Shown piece by piece: positions 39,173-48,069 of a stretch of 56,991 nt of DNA (its first letter is position 1; each line of letters opens with the position of its first letter). The position numbers and the translations under genes are program-made. The DNA is taken from contig NZ_JACIEJ010000018.1 in NCBI RefSeq assembly GCF_014196795.1, forward strand, positions 1 through 56,991, given 5' to 3'. Below the pieces are notes generated by a model. That model searched no databases. It saw only the letters and a list, made by a program, of their open reading frames with translations, and was not told where the DNA came from. The DNA is from Sagittula marina (GTDB taxonomy: Bacteria; Pseudomonadota; Alphaproteobacteria; Rhodobacterales; Rhodobacteraceae).

Positions 39173-39826
39173 ATGGAGAAGGTTGAGGGCTGTGGACGCC
39201 CGTCTATTGGCCGCCCGCAGCGCGTGGATGTGGATCAGATTGTCGCCGCGGCGGCGGCCTGTTTCGCGGAGCACGGATATGAACGGACCACCATGACAAT
39301 GGTGGCGCAGCATGTCTCGGCGACCAAAGGGATGGTCTACAACCATTTCAAGTCAAAGACGGACCTGTTGCTCGCAGTCTATACTGTCGCGATGACGCGG
39401 CTGTTCGCCGGCATTGACGCGGCGGACAAGCCCGAGCAAAGCGGCGCGCTGCGACTTGAAAGCATGCTGCGCGCGCACGCGATGACGATGATGACCGACA
39501 CCGACTTTGTCAGTGTTGTGATTCAAGGGGTGCAGATGCAGCGCATGTCCGGGCTGTCCGATGAACAGCGCAGCATCCTGTCCGATCTGAACGCGGCGCG
39601 CCAGAAGTTCGAGATGCGGTTCCGCCATGCCTTTGACGCCGGAATCGAGGACGGGTCGGTGCGCCAAGACGACGCATCTCTGGCAGTCAAGGCCATGCTG
39701 GGCGCAATCAACTGGATGGCCATCTGGTATCGTCAATCGCTTGATGGACAGGGCCCGTCCCGGGAACAGATCGCGCAGACCCTGGCGCGCGGTCAGGTGC
39801 ATGGGATCCTTTCTCGGACAGATTGA
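39173..39826 (+). CDS. TetR-family regulator 2
   Basis: A 217-residue TetR protein, helix-turn-helix near 35-58 (TTMTMVAQHVSATKGMVYNHFKSKTDLL) and the conserved AMLGAINWMAIWY ligand-domain segment shared with regulator 1. GGAG stands eight bases before ATG 39173; the GTG at 39164 is less likely. It precedes transporter operon 2, whose promoter carries an operator of the same type. Confidence 0.88.
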   Translation: MEKVEGCGRPSIGRPQRVDVDQIVAAAAACFAEHGYERTTMTMVAQHVSATKGMVYNHFKSKTDLLLAVYTVAMTRLFAGIDAADKPEQSGALRLESMLRAHAMTMMTDTDFVSVVIQGVQMQRMSGLSDEQRSILSDLNAARQKFEMRFRHAFDAGIEDGSVRQDDASLAVKAMLGAINWMAIWYRQSLDGQGPSREQIAQTLARGQVHGILSRTD

Positions 39827-39863
39827 AAATTCTGCAGACTTATGTTGCATTCCCGCAAAATAC

Positions 39864-39885
39864 TTTCATACTCCCGGGTATGAAA
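39864..39885. promoter_or_regulatory. TetR-type operator before transporter operon 2
   Basis: TTTCATAC and GTATGAAA flank six bases (an 8-bp inverted repeat), keeping the CATAC-N6-GTATG spacing of the two other sites. TTGCAT at 39845-39850 could be a -35 box, which would put the operator over the -10. Confidence 0.65.
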
Positions 39886-39927
39886 CGCAGCGTGCGACCA
39901 ACAGCATGCGCGTAACGGGAGGAAATC

Positions 39928-41196
39928 ATGACGTTGAAAACTGTCCTTGCGGGCACGGCTTCGCTGTGCCTGATCGCTGGAGCCGTGCAGGCGCAGGATC
40001 AGGAGCCGATCACTCTGGGCATTCCTGTGTTCCTGTCGGGCGCGGCATCCGGGCCGTTCGGTTTGCCGCAGCGCAACGCCGCCGAGGTGATCATTGCAGA
40101 GCTGAACGCAGGCAATTTGCCCGCGCCCTATGACACCAAGGGCATCAACGGCCGCATGGTTGAGGCCAATTATGTCGATGAAGCTGCCGATGCGGTTCAG
40201 GAATATCGCAACATGGCAGAACGCGAAGGTGTGGATGCCGTGGTCGGCTATACCTCGTCCGGCAATTGCAAGGCCGTCGCGCCACTGGCCGAAGAATTGC
40301 AGCAGCTGACCGTTCTGGTGGATTGCGGCACACCGCAGATCTTTGAAAGCGTTGTCACAGACCCGACCTATCTGTTCCGGACCGGGCCGACAGGCACCAT
40401 CGATTCCGTGGGCGCGGCGCGATATCTGGTGGATACCGGTGTCGACATGTCCGAAGTTGCGGGCATCAACCAGAACTATGCCTGGGGACAGGATGCCTGG
40501 GCGGATTTCACCGGCTCCCTGATCGCGCTGGACACCGGGTCCGACATCGCGACGGAACAGTTCCCCCAAGTGTTCGCGGGCCAGTACGGTGCCGAGATTT
40601 CTGCGCTCCTGACATCGGGGGCCAAGGCGATCCACACCTCGTTCTGGGGCGGTGATCTCGAAGCCTTCATCCTGCAGGCCGCTCCGCGCGGATTGTTCGC
40701 CCGGTCCGCGGTCGTCATGACCACCGGCGAGGCGGCGATGCAACGCCTGCCCAACGAGATCCCCGAAGGCGCGATCATTGGCGCACGTGGGCCGTACAGC
40801 TATTTCGCGCCCGAAAGCGAATTGGCCACCTGGTTCCGCGATGCGTATGAAAAGGCGCACGGTCAGCCGCCGTCCTATCCCGCGTGGAAAATGGCGCAGG
40901 CGCTGTTGGGTCTGAAATCCGCTTGGGAAAAGGCTGGGTCCGACGACCCTGCGGCCATCGCCAAGGCGTTCGAGAACCTTGAGTACGAAACGCCGGCGGG
41001 AACGGTGCGCATGGCCATCGGCAATGGTCATCAGGCGGTCCAGGGCATCGCCTATGGGACGTACAAACAGGATGCCGACGGCAATCCGGGTGTGGAAAAT
41101 GTTATCGCCTATGCGGCGGAGTGCGTGAACCCGCCCAACGACACCACGGCGGCGGCCTGGATCGAAGCGGGCTTCCCCGGCGCGAGCTGTAACTGA
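39928..41196 (+). CDS. HAAT-type ABC transporter substrate-binding protein 2
   Basis: A 422-residue periplasmic binding protein. The signal peptide ends VQA at about residue 22; the mature part opens ITLGIPVFLSGAASGPFG. GGGAGG lies before the ATG. Only distantly like binding protein 1, so the two importers are unlikely to be a recent duplication. The operon order also differs: binding protein, permease, permease, ATPase, ATPase, cyclase-family protein, zinc alcohol dehydrogenase. Confidence 0.88.
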   Translation: MTLKTVLAGTASLCLIAGAVQAQDQEPITLGIPVFLSGAASGPFGLPQRNAAEVIIAELNAGNLPAPYDTKGINGRMVEANYVDEAADAVQEYRNMAEREGVDAVVGYTSSGNCKAVAPLAEELQQLTVLVDCGTPQIFESVVTDPTYLFRTGPTGTIDSVGAARYLVDTGVDMSEVAGINQNYAWGQDAWADFTGSLIALDTGSDIATEQFPQVFAGQYGAEISALLTSGAKAIHTSFWGGDLEAFILQAAPRGLFARSAVVMTTGEAAMQRLPNEIPEGAIIGARGPYSYFAPESELATWFRDAYEKAHGQPPSYPAWKMAQALLGLKSAWEKAGSDDPAAIAKAFENLEYETPAGTVRMAIGNGHQAVQGIAYGTYKQDADGNPGVENVIAYAAECVNPPNDTTAAAWIEAGFPGASCN

Positions 41197-41213
41197 TCTG
41201 ACCCCGAGCAACC

Positions 41214-41248
41214 GCCCGGGCGTGTCCTGACAGGATGTCCGCCCGGGC
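41214..41248 (+). other. Hairpin behind the binding-protein 2 gene
   Basis: GCCCGGGCG (41214-41222) and CGCCCGGGC (41240-41248) form a perfect 9-bp stem, with an inner TCCT/AGGA stem in the loop. No T-run follows. Like the dctP-dctQ hairpin, it could protect the binding-protein message and limit expression of the genes beyond. Confidence 0.6.
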
Positions 41249-41270
41249 TTCTGACCCTTGAGGTGCCTTC

Positions 41271-42164
41271 ATGAAACTTGTCGCGATCCTGCTGGACGGG
41301 CTGAATTATTCGGCCTGGCTGTTCCTTGTCGCCGTGGGTCTGACGTTAATCTACGGCGTCATGCGCATCCTGAATATCGCGCATGGTGCGTTCTACGCCA
41401 TCGGTGCCTATGTTTGCGCCTCGGCACTGGGGCTGTACTACAGTGCCGGACTGCCGGAAGCGGGTGCTTTTTTGATGATGGGACTGTCTGCGCTTGTCGC
41501 GGGCTTTGTCGTCGGCCTGCTGATCGAACGGGTTGTGCTGCGCAAACTGTATGGTCAGGACGAGGTCATCATGGTGCTGGTCACATATGCGCTTTTCCTG
41601 ATCCTGTCGGACGCGGTGAAGCTGACCTGGGGCGTCGAAAGCTACTATGTGTTTCAGCCCTACGCCTACTTTGGATATATCGAGTTCGGCAATCTTCCCT
41701 ATCAGGTCTATGACCTGCTGGTGGTCGGGCTGGCGATCGTGGCGGGCATCGGTCTGTGGTACTGGCTGAACCGGACGCGGACCGGCATCTTGATGACTGC
41801 CGTCGTGGCCGACCGCGAAGTGGCCGCTGCCATGGGCGTGAACGTCACCCGGATCTTTGCGCTGACCTTTGCCATTGGCACGGTGCTGGCCGCCGTGGCA
41901 GGGGCCGCAACCGCGCCCAAGATCGCTGTCACCCCCGGCATCGGAGTAGAGGTCATCATCCTCGCCTTTGCCGTCGTGGTGATCGGCGGGCTGGGCTCTA
42001 TTCCCGGTGCCGTGGTCGGCGCGATCTTTGCCGGCTATGCGCGGGCGATCTGTGTACACGTGGCCCCTCAATTCGAACTGTTCGCGATCTATGCGGTGAT
42101 GGCCGTGGTGCTGGCGATCCGCCCGCATGGACTTTTTGCGCGGGCCGAAGGACGCAAGATATGA
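41271..42164 (+). CDS. HAAT ABC transporter permease 2 (LivH-like)
   Basis: A 297-residue membrane permease with the LivH blocks LTLIYGVMRILNIAHGAFYAIGAY and VVIGGLGSIPGAVVGAIFAGYA. GAGGTG precedes the ATG. The stop overlaps the start of the next permease. Confidence 0.9.
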   Translation: MKLVAILLDGLNYSAWLFLVAVGLTLIYGVMRILNIAHGAFYAIGAYVCASALGLYYSAGLPEAGAFLMMGLSALVAGFVVGLLIERVVLRKLYGQDEVIMVLVTYALFLILSDAVKLTWGVESYYVFQPYAYFGYIEFGNLPYQVYDLLVVGLAIVAGIGLWYWLNRTRTGILMTAVVADREVAAAMGVNVTRIFALTFAIGTVLAAVAGAATAPKIAVTPGIGVEVIILAFAVVVIGGLGSIPGAVVGAIFAGYARAICVHVAPQFELFAIYAVMAVVLAIRPHGLFARAEGRKI

Positions 42165-43102
42165 TGCCTACTCTCGATTTTCGCCGCGATCATCTGTTCG
42201 TGGCTGTGCTGGCCCTGCTGGTGATTGTCGGCTTTTTCCTGCCCTCGTGGATGCGGTTCCTGATCCAGACGGCGATGGCGTCGGGCCTGGTGGCGCTGGG
42301 TGTGATGCTGCAAATGCGCGCGGGGCTGGTGTCCTTTGGGCAGGGTCTGTTTTTCTGCATCGGCGGCTATGCCGTGGGTCTGCTGGCGGCCAAGGCAGGG
42401 ATCACCGATGTGGCCCTGCTGCTGCCTGCCGCGGCGCTGGCGGCGTTGGTCATCGGGCTGGTGCTGGGGCTGCTGCTGTCACGGTACCGCGAGATCTTTT
42501 ACGCAATGCTGACGCTGGCGGTGTCGATGATCCTGTACGGCCTGCTGGTCAAGGCCGCGTCGCTGGGGTCCACCGATGGGTTCAACATCCCCGCCGTCAG
42601 CTATTTCGGCTTTGTTCCCGATCAGGCGGCGCGGCCTGACTGGAGCTATGCCCTGACCGGCGTTGTCGTTCTGGCGGGCTGCTTGGGCGCACTTGCCTAC
42701 CTGCGGTCAGGGGCCGGTGCCATGCTGGACGCCGTGCGTGAAAACGAAATCCGCCTGAGCTACCTTGGCACCTCGCCGCGTGTTCTGGTCTTTGTGGTCT
42801 ATGCGGTGGCCGCTGTGCTATCGGGCCTGGGGGGCGGTTTGTGGGCCATATCGAGCGGTCACGTCGACCCCGAGATGACCTACTGGACCACCTCGGGCCA
42901 GTTTGTCTTTGTCGCGCTGCTGGCGGGGCGTGGCAGCGTCGTGGCCCCTGTGATGGCCTATTTCCTGCTGGAACTGTTGCGCACCTACGCGCTCGATATT
43001 GCGCCGAACGCCTGGCAGCTGATCCTGGGGTCAGCCATGCTGGCGGTGATCGTGCTGCTGCCGCGCGGGTTGTGGTCTTTGGTTGCGAGGGCGCGGACAT
43101 GA
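42161..43102 (+). CDS. HAAT ABC transporter permease 2 (LivM-like)
   Basis: A 313-residue membrane permease with MRAGLVSFGQGLFFCIGGYAVG, VRENEIRLSYLGTSPRV and the late LLAGRGSVVAPVMAYFLLE. ATGA overlap with the LivH-like gene upstream and with the ATPase gene downstream. Much of the open frame 5' of 42161 is a shadow of the LivH-like gene. Confidence 0.9.
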   Translation: MMPTLDFRRDHLFVAVLALLVIVGFFLPSWMRFLIQTAMASGLVALGVMLQMRAGLVSFGQGLFFCIGGYAVGLLAAKAGITDVALLLPAAALAALVIGLVLGLLLSRYREIFYAMLTLAVSMILYGLLVKAASLGSTDGFNIPAVSYFGFVPDQAARPDWSYALTGVVVLAGCLGALAYLRSGAGAMLDAVRENEIRLSYLGTSPRVLVFVVYAVAAVLSGLGGGLWAISSGHVDPEMTYWTTSGQFVFVALLAGRGSVVAPVMAYFLLELLRTYALDIAPNAWQLILGSAMLAVIVLLPRGLWSLVARART

Positions 43103-43851
43103 GCGCGCCACTGTTCCGCACCATCGGCCTTGAGAAAACCTTTGGCGGCGTGGTCGCGGCCAAGGATATCAGCATCGACGTCATGTCCGGTGAGCGCATC
43201 GCCATCATCGGATCGAACGGCGCGGGCAAGACGACCTTCGTCAACATGGTCACCGGATACCTGACGCCCTCGGCTGGTCAGATCCTGTTCGACGGGCATG
43301 ACATCACCGGGCTGGACCCGCGCCAGACAGCGCAGGCCGGCATACGTCGTTCGTTTCAGATCGCGCAGGTCTTTGCCGAAATGACGGTGCTGGAAAACAT
43401 GCTGATCGCGTTGATCGCCGGACAGGACGGCAGACCTTCGGCGCGGGCGGCCATCACGCCCGAGCGGATCGACATTGCGCGCAGCGCCTTGGACCGGTTC
43501 GGTCTGTCGGTGATCGCGGACACGCCTGCGGGCACCCTGCCACAGGGCACGCGCAAGCAGCTTGATATCGCAATGGCGGCGGTGGGTGATCCACGTCTGG
43601 TCCTGCTGGACGAGCCCACCTCTGGTGTGTCGGCGGATGAAAAGATGGCGATGATGGACACGGCGATTGCCCCCTTGGACGCCAGCGGTGCGACGATCCT
43701 GTTCATCGAGCACGACATGGATGTGGTGCGCCGCTACGCCGACCGCGTGATTGCGTTCTACGAAGGCACTGTTCTGGCCGATGGCAATGTCGCCGTGGTG
43801 CTGGAAGACGAAAAAGTGCGAAAATATGTGATCGGAGACTCGCATGCTTGA
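43099..43851 (+). CDS. HAAT ABC transporter ATPase 2 (LivG-like)
   Basis: A 250-residue ATPase with Walker A GSNGAGKTT, the RRSFQIAQVFAEMTVLENM Q-loop region, a degenerate signature (TLPQGTRKQLDIAMA), Walker B LVLLDEPTSGVS and switch His IEHDMDVV. The canonical signature core LSGGQ reads LPQGT here, a noticeable departure. Confidence 0.88.
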   Translation: MSAPLFRTIGLEKTFGGVVAAKDISIDVMSGERIAIIGSNGAGKTTFVNMVTGYLTPSAGQILFDGHDITGLDPRQTAQAGIRRSFQIAQVFAEMTVLENMLIALIAGQDGRPSARAAITPERIDIARSALDRFGLSVIADTPAGTLPQGTRKQLDIAMAAVGDPRLVLLDEPTSGVSADEKMAMMDTAIAPLDASGATILFIEHDMDVVRRYADRVIAFYEGTVLADGNVAVVLEDEKVRKYVIGDSHA

Positions 43852-44503
43852 GATCCAGGGACTCGACGCGGCCATCGCCGGGACGCAGATCCTCCGGGGG
43901 GCTGCGCTGCACGTACCGCACAACAAGACGGTCGGGCTGGTCGGACGCAACGGCGCGGGCAAGACCACGACAATGCGCGCTGTCATGGGACTGCTGCGCG
44001 CGGACAGTGGCCGCATCCTGATCGACGGCACGGATGTCACGGACCAACCGGCGCACACGCGGGCCTTCATGGGGGTCGGCTATATGCCGGAGGACCGTCG
44101 GCTGATTCCGGAATTCACGGTCGAAAACAATATTTTGCTGCCGATCCGGGCCGTGAACGCGCCGATTGACCAGAAGCGCCTGAACTGGGTTTACGAGTTA
44201 CTGCCCGAAATCGGACGGTTCAAGGATCGCAGGGCGCTGCAATTGTCCGGGGGCCAGCAAAAGCTGGTCGCGCTGGGTCGGGCGCTGATCATCGGCAAAC
44301 AGATGTTGCTGCTGGACGAACCGTTCGAGGGCGTGGCGCCCGCACTGGCGCAGCGCCTGATGGAGGTGATTGGCACGTTGCGCAGCGAAGGGCTGTCGGT
44401 CCTGTTGTCAGAATCCGACGCCGTGCATTCGACGCATCTTCTGGATTCCCTTTACGTCATCGAACGCGGCGAAGTTCGCGAAAAACGCACGGCCGAGGCA
44501 TAA
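43844..44503 (+). CDS. HAAT ABC transporter ATPase 2 (LivF-like)
   Basis: A 219-residue ATPase with Walker A GRNGAGKTTT, signature LSGGQQKLVALGRAL and Walker B MLLLDEPFEGVAP. It is shorter than usual for LivF, and the residue after the expected H-loop position reads LLSESDAV, so the switch His found in most ABC ATPases is replaced by Ser/Glu. GGAG precedes the ATG. It overlaps the previous ATPase by eight bases. Confidence 0.87.
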   Translation: MLEIQGLDAAIAGTQILRGAALHVPHNKTVGLVGRNGAGKTTTMRAVMGLLRADSGRILIDGTDVTDQPAHTRAFMGVGYMPEDRRLIPEFTVENNILLPIRAVNAPIDQKRLNWVYELLPEIGRFKDRRALQLSGGQQKLVALGRALIIGKQMLLLDEPFEGVAPALAQRLMEVIGTLRSEGLSVLLSESDAVHSTHLLDSLYVIERGEVREKRTAEA

Positions 44504-44534
44504 AGTCCGGCCACTTTTCTGGGAGGAAAAAGAC

Positions 44535-45467
44535 ATGAAAACCGTGATCATGGCGGCTCTGCTGGCGGCAAGCCCTGCATTTGCACAGACTGACGATGCC
44601 CCGTGGTACCCCTCGACCTACGGCGCAGAGGATGAAATCGGCGCCGCGAACCTGCTGACGCCGGAAAATGTGCTGTCGGCCAAGGATTTGATCACCACGG
44701 GCAAGACCTATGCTCTGGGTGTGCCGGTGGGCCGCAATACACCCGGCTTCGGCTCGCGCGAGCTGGATTTCACCATCATGATGCCGGGTCAGGAAGGTGG
44801 CCGTACCCTGGGGTCCAATGCGATGAGTTATGTCGATGACATGATCGTCGGCTGGGTCGGACTGGGCAGCCAGATCGACGGGCTGGGCCATCTGGGTATC
44901 GACAATCATTTCTACAACGGGAACACGCCCGAAGATTACGTGGCGACCACGGGTCTGACCAAGATGGGTATCCACAATGTGCCCCCCATCGTTGGACGCG
45001 GTGTCCTGCTGGATATGGCCAAGTTGCGTGGCACCGATGTCGTGGCCGAGGGCGAGCTGTTCACCCTCGAAGAGGTTCAGCAGGCTGTATCCGACGCCGG
45101 TCTGACGCTTTCCTCTGGCGATATTGTTCTGTTTCACACCGGCTGGTTGTCGGTGCTTGAAGACGAGCCTCAACGCTTTGCCGGGGGCGAGCCCGGAATT
45201 GACGCGACATCCGCCGCTTGGCTGGCCGAACAGGGTGTCGTTGCCGTGGGCGCGGACACCTGGGGTCTTGACGTGGTGCCACATCCCGACGGCACCTTGT
45301 TCACCGCGCACCAGGAGCTTCTGGCCAAGAACGGCGTCTACATCCTCGAAGTCATGGACACGTCCGGTCTGGCCGCTGACGGCGTGACGGACTTTTTCTT
45401 CGTGCTGGGCCAGCCCCGGTTCGAAGGCGCGGTTCAGGCATTCATCAATCCTATCGCTATCAAATAA
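44535..45467 (+). CDS. Secreted cyclase-family protein (kynurenine formamidase/isatin hydrolase fold)
   Basis: A 310-residue protein with a signal peptide ending AFA (residues 1-17), so it should be periplasmic. The cyclase-family metal motif, usually HxGTHxDxxxH, appears as GLGSQIDGLGHLG. The Asp and last His are kept, while two upstream His positions are replaced by Leu and Gln. The fold commonly hydrolyses cyclic amides or lactones with Mn or Zn. GGGAGG precedes the ATG. It follows transporter 2 and precedes a zinc alcohol dehydrogenase, which suggests periplasmic processing of the compound imported. Confidence 0.8.
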   Translation: MKTVIMAALLAASPAFAQTDDAPWYPSTYGAEDEIGAANLLTPENVLSAKDLITTGKTYALGVPVGRNTPGFGSRELDFTIMMPGQEGGRTLGSNAMSYVDDMIVGWVGLGSQIDGLGHLGIDNHFYNGNTPEDYVATTGLTKMGIHNVPPIVGRGVLLDMAKLRGTDVVAEGELFTLEEVQQAVSDAGLTLSSGDIVLFHTGWLSVLEDEPQRFAGGEPGIDATSAAWLAEQGVVAVGADTWGLDVVPHPDGTLFTAHQELLAKNGVYILEVMDTSGLAADGVTDFFFVLGQPRFEGAVQAFINPIAIK

Positions 45468-45481
45468 GGAGGCCAACCGGC

Positions 45482-46609
45482 ATGAAGACCCGCATCGCCC
45501 TGCTGCGTGAAATGAAGCTGCCCCGGCCCTACACGGACTCGAAACCTCTGAGCATTGTCGAGGCGGAGCTGGAGGACCCCGGCCCCGGCGAACTGCGTAT
45601 CAAGATCGCGGCGGCCGGCTTGTGTCATTCCGACCTGTCGGTGATCAACGGTGATCGGCCCCGTGACCTGCCGCTTGCCCTCGGGCACGAAGCGTCGGGC
45701 GTGGTGGACGGGGTCGGCGAGGGCGTCACCCGTTTTGCCAAGGGCGATCACGTGGTGCTGGTCTTTGCGCCATCGTGCGGCCAGTGCACGCCTTGTGCCG
45801 AAGGCCGTCCGGCGTTGTGCGAACCGGCGGCCGTGGCGGGCGGCAAGGGCACGCTGTTGTCCGGGGCCAAGCGCATCCATCTGGATGGCGAGGTGATTGA
45901 CCACCATGTCGGGGTGTCGTGTTTTTCCGATTACGTGGTGATTGATCAGGGCAGTTGCGTCGCCATCGACAAGTCCATCCCGCTGGAAAAGGCCGCGCTG
46001 CTGGGCTGCGCTGTTCTGACGGGGGCGGGGGCGGTGCTGAACACCGCCAACCTCAGGACGGGGCAAAGCTGCGCAATCGTCGGTCTGGGCGGCGTCGGTT
46101 TGGCCGGGCTGCTGGCGGCGATCGCGGCCAGTGCCTATCCGCTCATCGCTGTGGATCTGGCCAAGGACAAGCGCGACTTTGCGCTGGAATTGGGCGCCAC
46201 CCATGCCATCGACCCGTCCGCAGAGGGCGCGCTTGAACAGCTCAGGGAATTGACCGGCGGCGGCTGTGACGTGGCCGTCGAACTGGCAGGCTCTGCCCGG
46301 GCGCTGCGGTTTGCCTATGATTGCCTGAAACGTGGTGGCACCGCCGTCACGGGCGGTCTGCCACATCCCGATGACATGCTGTCCATCCCCGCGACATCCC
46401 TCACGGTCAGCGAAAAGACCCTGCGCGGATCGTATGTCGGGTCCTGTGTCCCCAAGCGCGACGTGCCGCGCTTTGCCCGGCTGATGCAGGCCGGTGAAAT
46501 GCCGATTGAAAAGCTGATGACGCACCGGATCACTCTGGACGAGATCAACGAAGGGTTCGAACGTCTGGCAGCCGGCGAGGCGATCCGCCAGGTGATTGTC
46601 TTCGACTGA
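45482..46609 (+). CDS. Zinc-dependent alcohol dehydrogenase
   Basis: A 375-residue medium-chain dehydrogenase. Catalytic zinc ligands are in GLCHSDLS and GHEASG, the structural-zinc Cys quartet in CGQCTPCAEGRPALC, and the NAD motif GLGGVGLAG near residue 200. AAGGAGG precedes the ATG. It is the last gene of transporter operon 2. It probably oxidises an alcohol derived from the imported substrate; the substrate cannot be stated. Confidence 0.88.
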   Translation: MKTRIALLREMKLPRPYTDSKPLSIVEAELEDPGPGELRIKIAAAGLCHSDLSVINGDRPRDLPLALGHEASGVVDGVGEGVTRFAKGDHVVLVFAPSCGQCTPCAEGRPALCEPAAVAGGKGTLLSGAKRIHLDGEVIDHHVGVSCFSDYVVIDQGSCVAIDKSIPLEKAALLGCAVLTGAGAVLNTANLRTGQSCAIVGLGGVGLAGLLAAIAASAYPLIAVDLAKDKRDFALELGATHAIDPSAEGALEQLRELTGGGCDVAVELAGSARALRFAYDCLKRGGTAVTGGLPHPDDMLSIPATSLTVSEKTLRGSYVGSCVPKRDVPRFARLMQAGEMPIEKLMTHRITLDEINEGFERLAAGEAIRQVIVFD

Positions 46610-46826
46610 CCACTGTCCGCGTGACGTCTGTGTCTGACCAACCCCGGGCGGCCTTGGCAAAGCTGTTCGGGATTGTTTTCAAACTGTCACGCCAGTGAAT
46701 TCCAAACCGGTGTTTCGGCGGCGTAGTTGCCCAAGTGCAGACAGCATATGACCGCCGGCAATCATCTGGTGAATATAACATAATTAACCTTATTAGAAGT
46801 GCTGGTGCACGCGGCAGCAGCCCTGA

Positions 46827-47039
46827 CCCGAGGAATACGTCCTGCGGCCTTACACCTGCATGGTCGGCTGGCTCTGTCCCGGCGTGTTCGAGGATTTCTT
46901 TCACTCTCTGGGCGAACCGACAGAGCTGCGAGGCTATCCGCAGACGCCGGGAGCCTTCCGGTTCGATCGCGTCATGGACCGCATCGACGCGTTCGACATG
47001 GTGCCGCTCGACGGACCGGCGCCGGAGCACACGCGATGA
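46827..47039 (+). pseudogene. 3' remnant of a cupin-like gene
   Basis: An open frame of 70 codons that begins right after a stop codon and has no start with a ribosome site. The translation (YTCMVGWLCPGVFEDFFHSL then GEPTELRGYP and on to PLDGPAPEHTR) resembles the C-terminal end of cupin-domain proteins, where a GFEDFF-LGEP-type segment is common. The 5' part of the gene is absent, so it looks like a truncation left by recombination at this boundary. Assignment is by eye. Confidence 0.4.
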
Positions 47040-47301
47040 ACGGCGCGCAGCCTGCGCTGATCTCACTCGCTGCGGCCATCATCTATTGGCCATGAGGCCA
47101 GACCGTAAGCAACCTCCCTGTTTGTGACCTTCGGCTTCTGCGAGAAAAGCCGGGGGTCGCTGGGTAATTCCCTTCTACAACCAAGGCCCGGCTGCGCCGA
47201 TGCGGTGAGCAGTCTCCCGCGCGCCCAGAGTCCCTTCTGGAGGTACTGGTCCAAACGGCGCGAAAAATTTTACGCTGCACTGCGGCATCGTGGGGTTGAA
47301 A

Positions 47302-47316
47302 TGCTGCGGTGCAGCA
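47302..47316. promoter_or_regulatory. PhaR-type operator before the phasin gene
   Basis: TGCTGC-GGT-GCAGCA, a perfect 6-bp inverted repeat, contains the CTGC-N3-GCAG pattern bound by PhaR of Paracoccus-type bacteria at phasin promoters. More TGC repeats lie just upstream (47273-47284). The start codon is 57 bases away. Confidence 0.65.
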
Positions 47317-47372
47317 ATAGATGGAGTGTAGAATTGAACGAGACACGAAACACTCCCGAAAGGAGACCCGAC

Positions 47373-47801
47373 ATGGCCAAGCAGAACACACAATCCGCTG
47401 CAAACGACATTCAGAACCTGTTCAACGCACAGGGCGTTCAGGATGCCTTCAAAACGTGGGCGACCATGAATGAGCGCATGGCGACGATCTTCGTCGACGC
47501 CGGTACTCGGGCCACTGACATCGCCAGCGACACCACGAAGGAAGCGCTTTGGAACATGCGCGAGCTGACGCAAACTCGCGACGATGTCTCCGAGTATGGC
47601 AACGCCTACACCGATTTCATGAAAAAGCAGACAGAACTGCTCCAGCGCGCCGTGCAGAGCTATTCGGCCGAAACTCAGAAAGTCGGCAGCGAAGCCGCTG
47701 AGTTGACCTCCAAGGCGGGCGAAGAGATCAGCTCAAAGGTGACCACCGCCGCAGAAGGCGCAGCCCAGAAGGTTCAGTCGGCGGCCAAAAAAGCAGCCTG
47801 A
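47373..47801 (+). CDS. Phasin family protein
   Basis: A 142-residue, Ala/Lys/Glu-rich, helical protein with a phasin-2-like core (FKTWATMNERMATIFVDAGT, YGNAYTDFMKKQTELLQRAV) and a C-terminal tail of coiled-coil character ending QSAAKKAA. Phasins coat poly-3-hydroxybutyrate granules. AAAGGAG lies seven bases before ATG 47373. With a PhaR-type site upstream, it should respond to PHB synthesis. The surrounding acyl-CoA genes give it a plausible link to storage of excess carbon. Confidence 0.85.
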   Translation: MAKQNTQSAANDIQNLFNAQGVQDAFKTWATMNERMATIFVDAGTRATDIASDTTKEALWNMRELTQTRDDVSEYGNAYTDFMKKQTELLQRAVQSYSAETQKVGSEAAELTSKAGEEISSKVTTAAEGAAQKVQSAAKKAA

Positions 47802-48015
47802 AGCCGCACGTCGCAGAAATCGAAAGATGTTACTCGGCGGGTCCTGCAAAGGGCTCGCCGTTCTTGTTGGAGAGACAACAGCTGAATTTGGTCAGACTTA
47901 ATCGCCTCGTCTGGCGTTTGTCATGTGACGTCCATAAACGGGCGGCCTTGGCGGCGGCGCTGTTGATCCGTCCGGGTCTGCACCTGACCCGCGCGACCGA
48001 CCCTAAACAAGCGAA

Positions 48016-48037
48016 ATGGCTCTCGGATGAGAGCCAT
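48016..48037 (-). terminator. Hairpin terminator behind the RTX metalloprotease gene
   Basis: ATGGCTCTC and GAGAGCCAT with a 4-base loop form a perfect 9-bp stem, 32 bases after the stop of the minus-strand gene. The T-run is weak (TTTCG). Confidence 0.6.
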
Positions 48038-48069
48038 CCCATTCTTTCGGCAGTCAACCGCACCTCGTA

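Larger units (their letters stand above)
46610..47372. other. Gap with gene debris between operon 2 and the phasin gene
   Basis: About 760 bases. It contains a short AT-rich patch (around 46771-46797), a 3' fragment of a cupin-like gene (46827-47039) and the phasin promoter region with a PhaR-type palindrome. The rest shows nothing recognisable. Confidence 0.55.
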
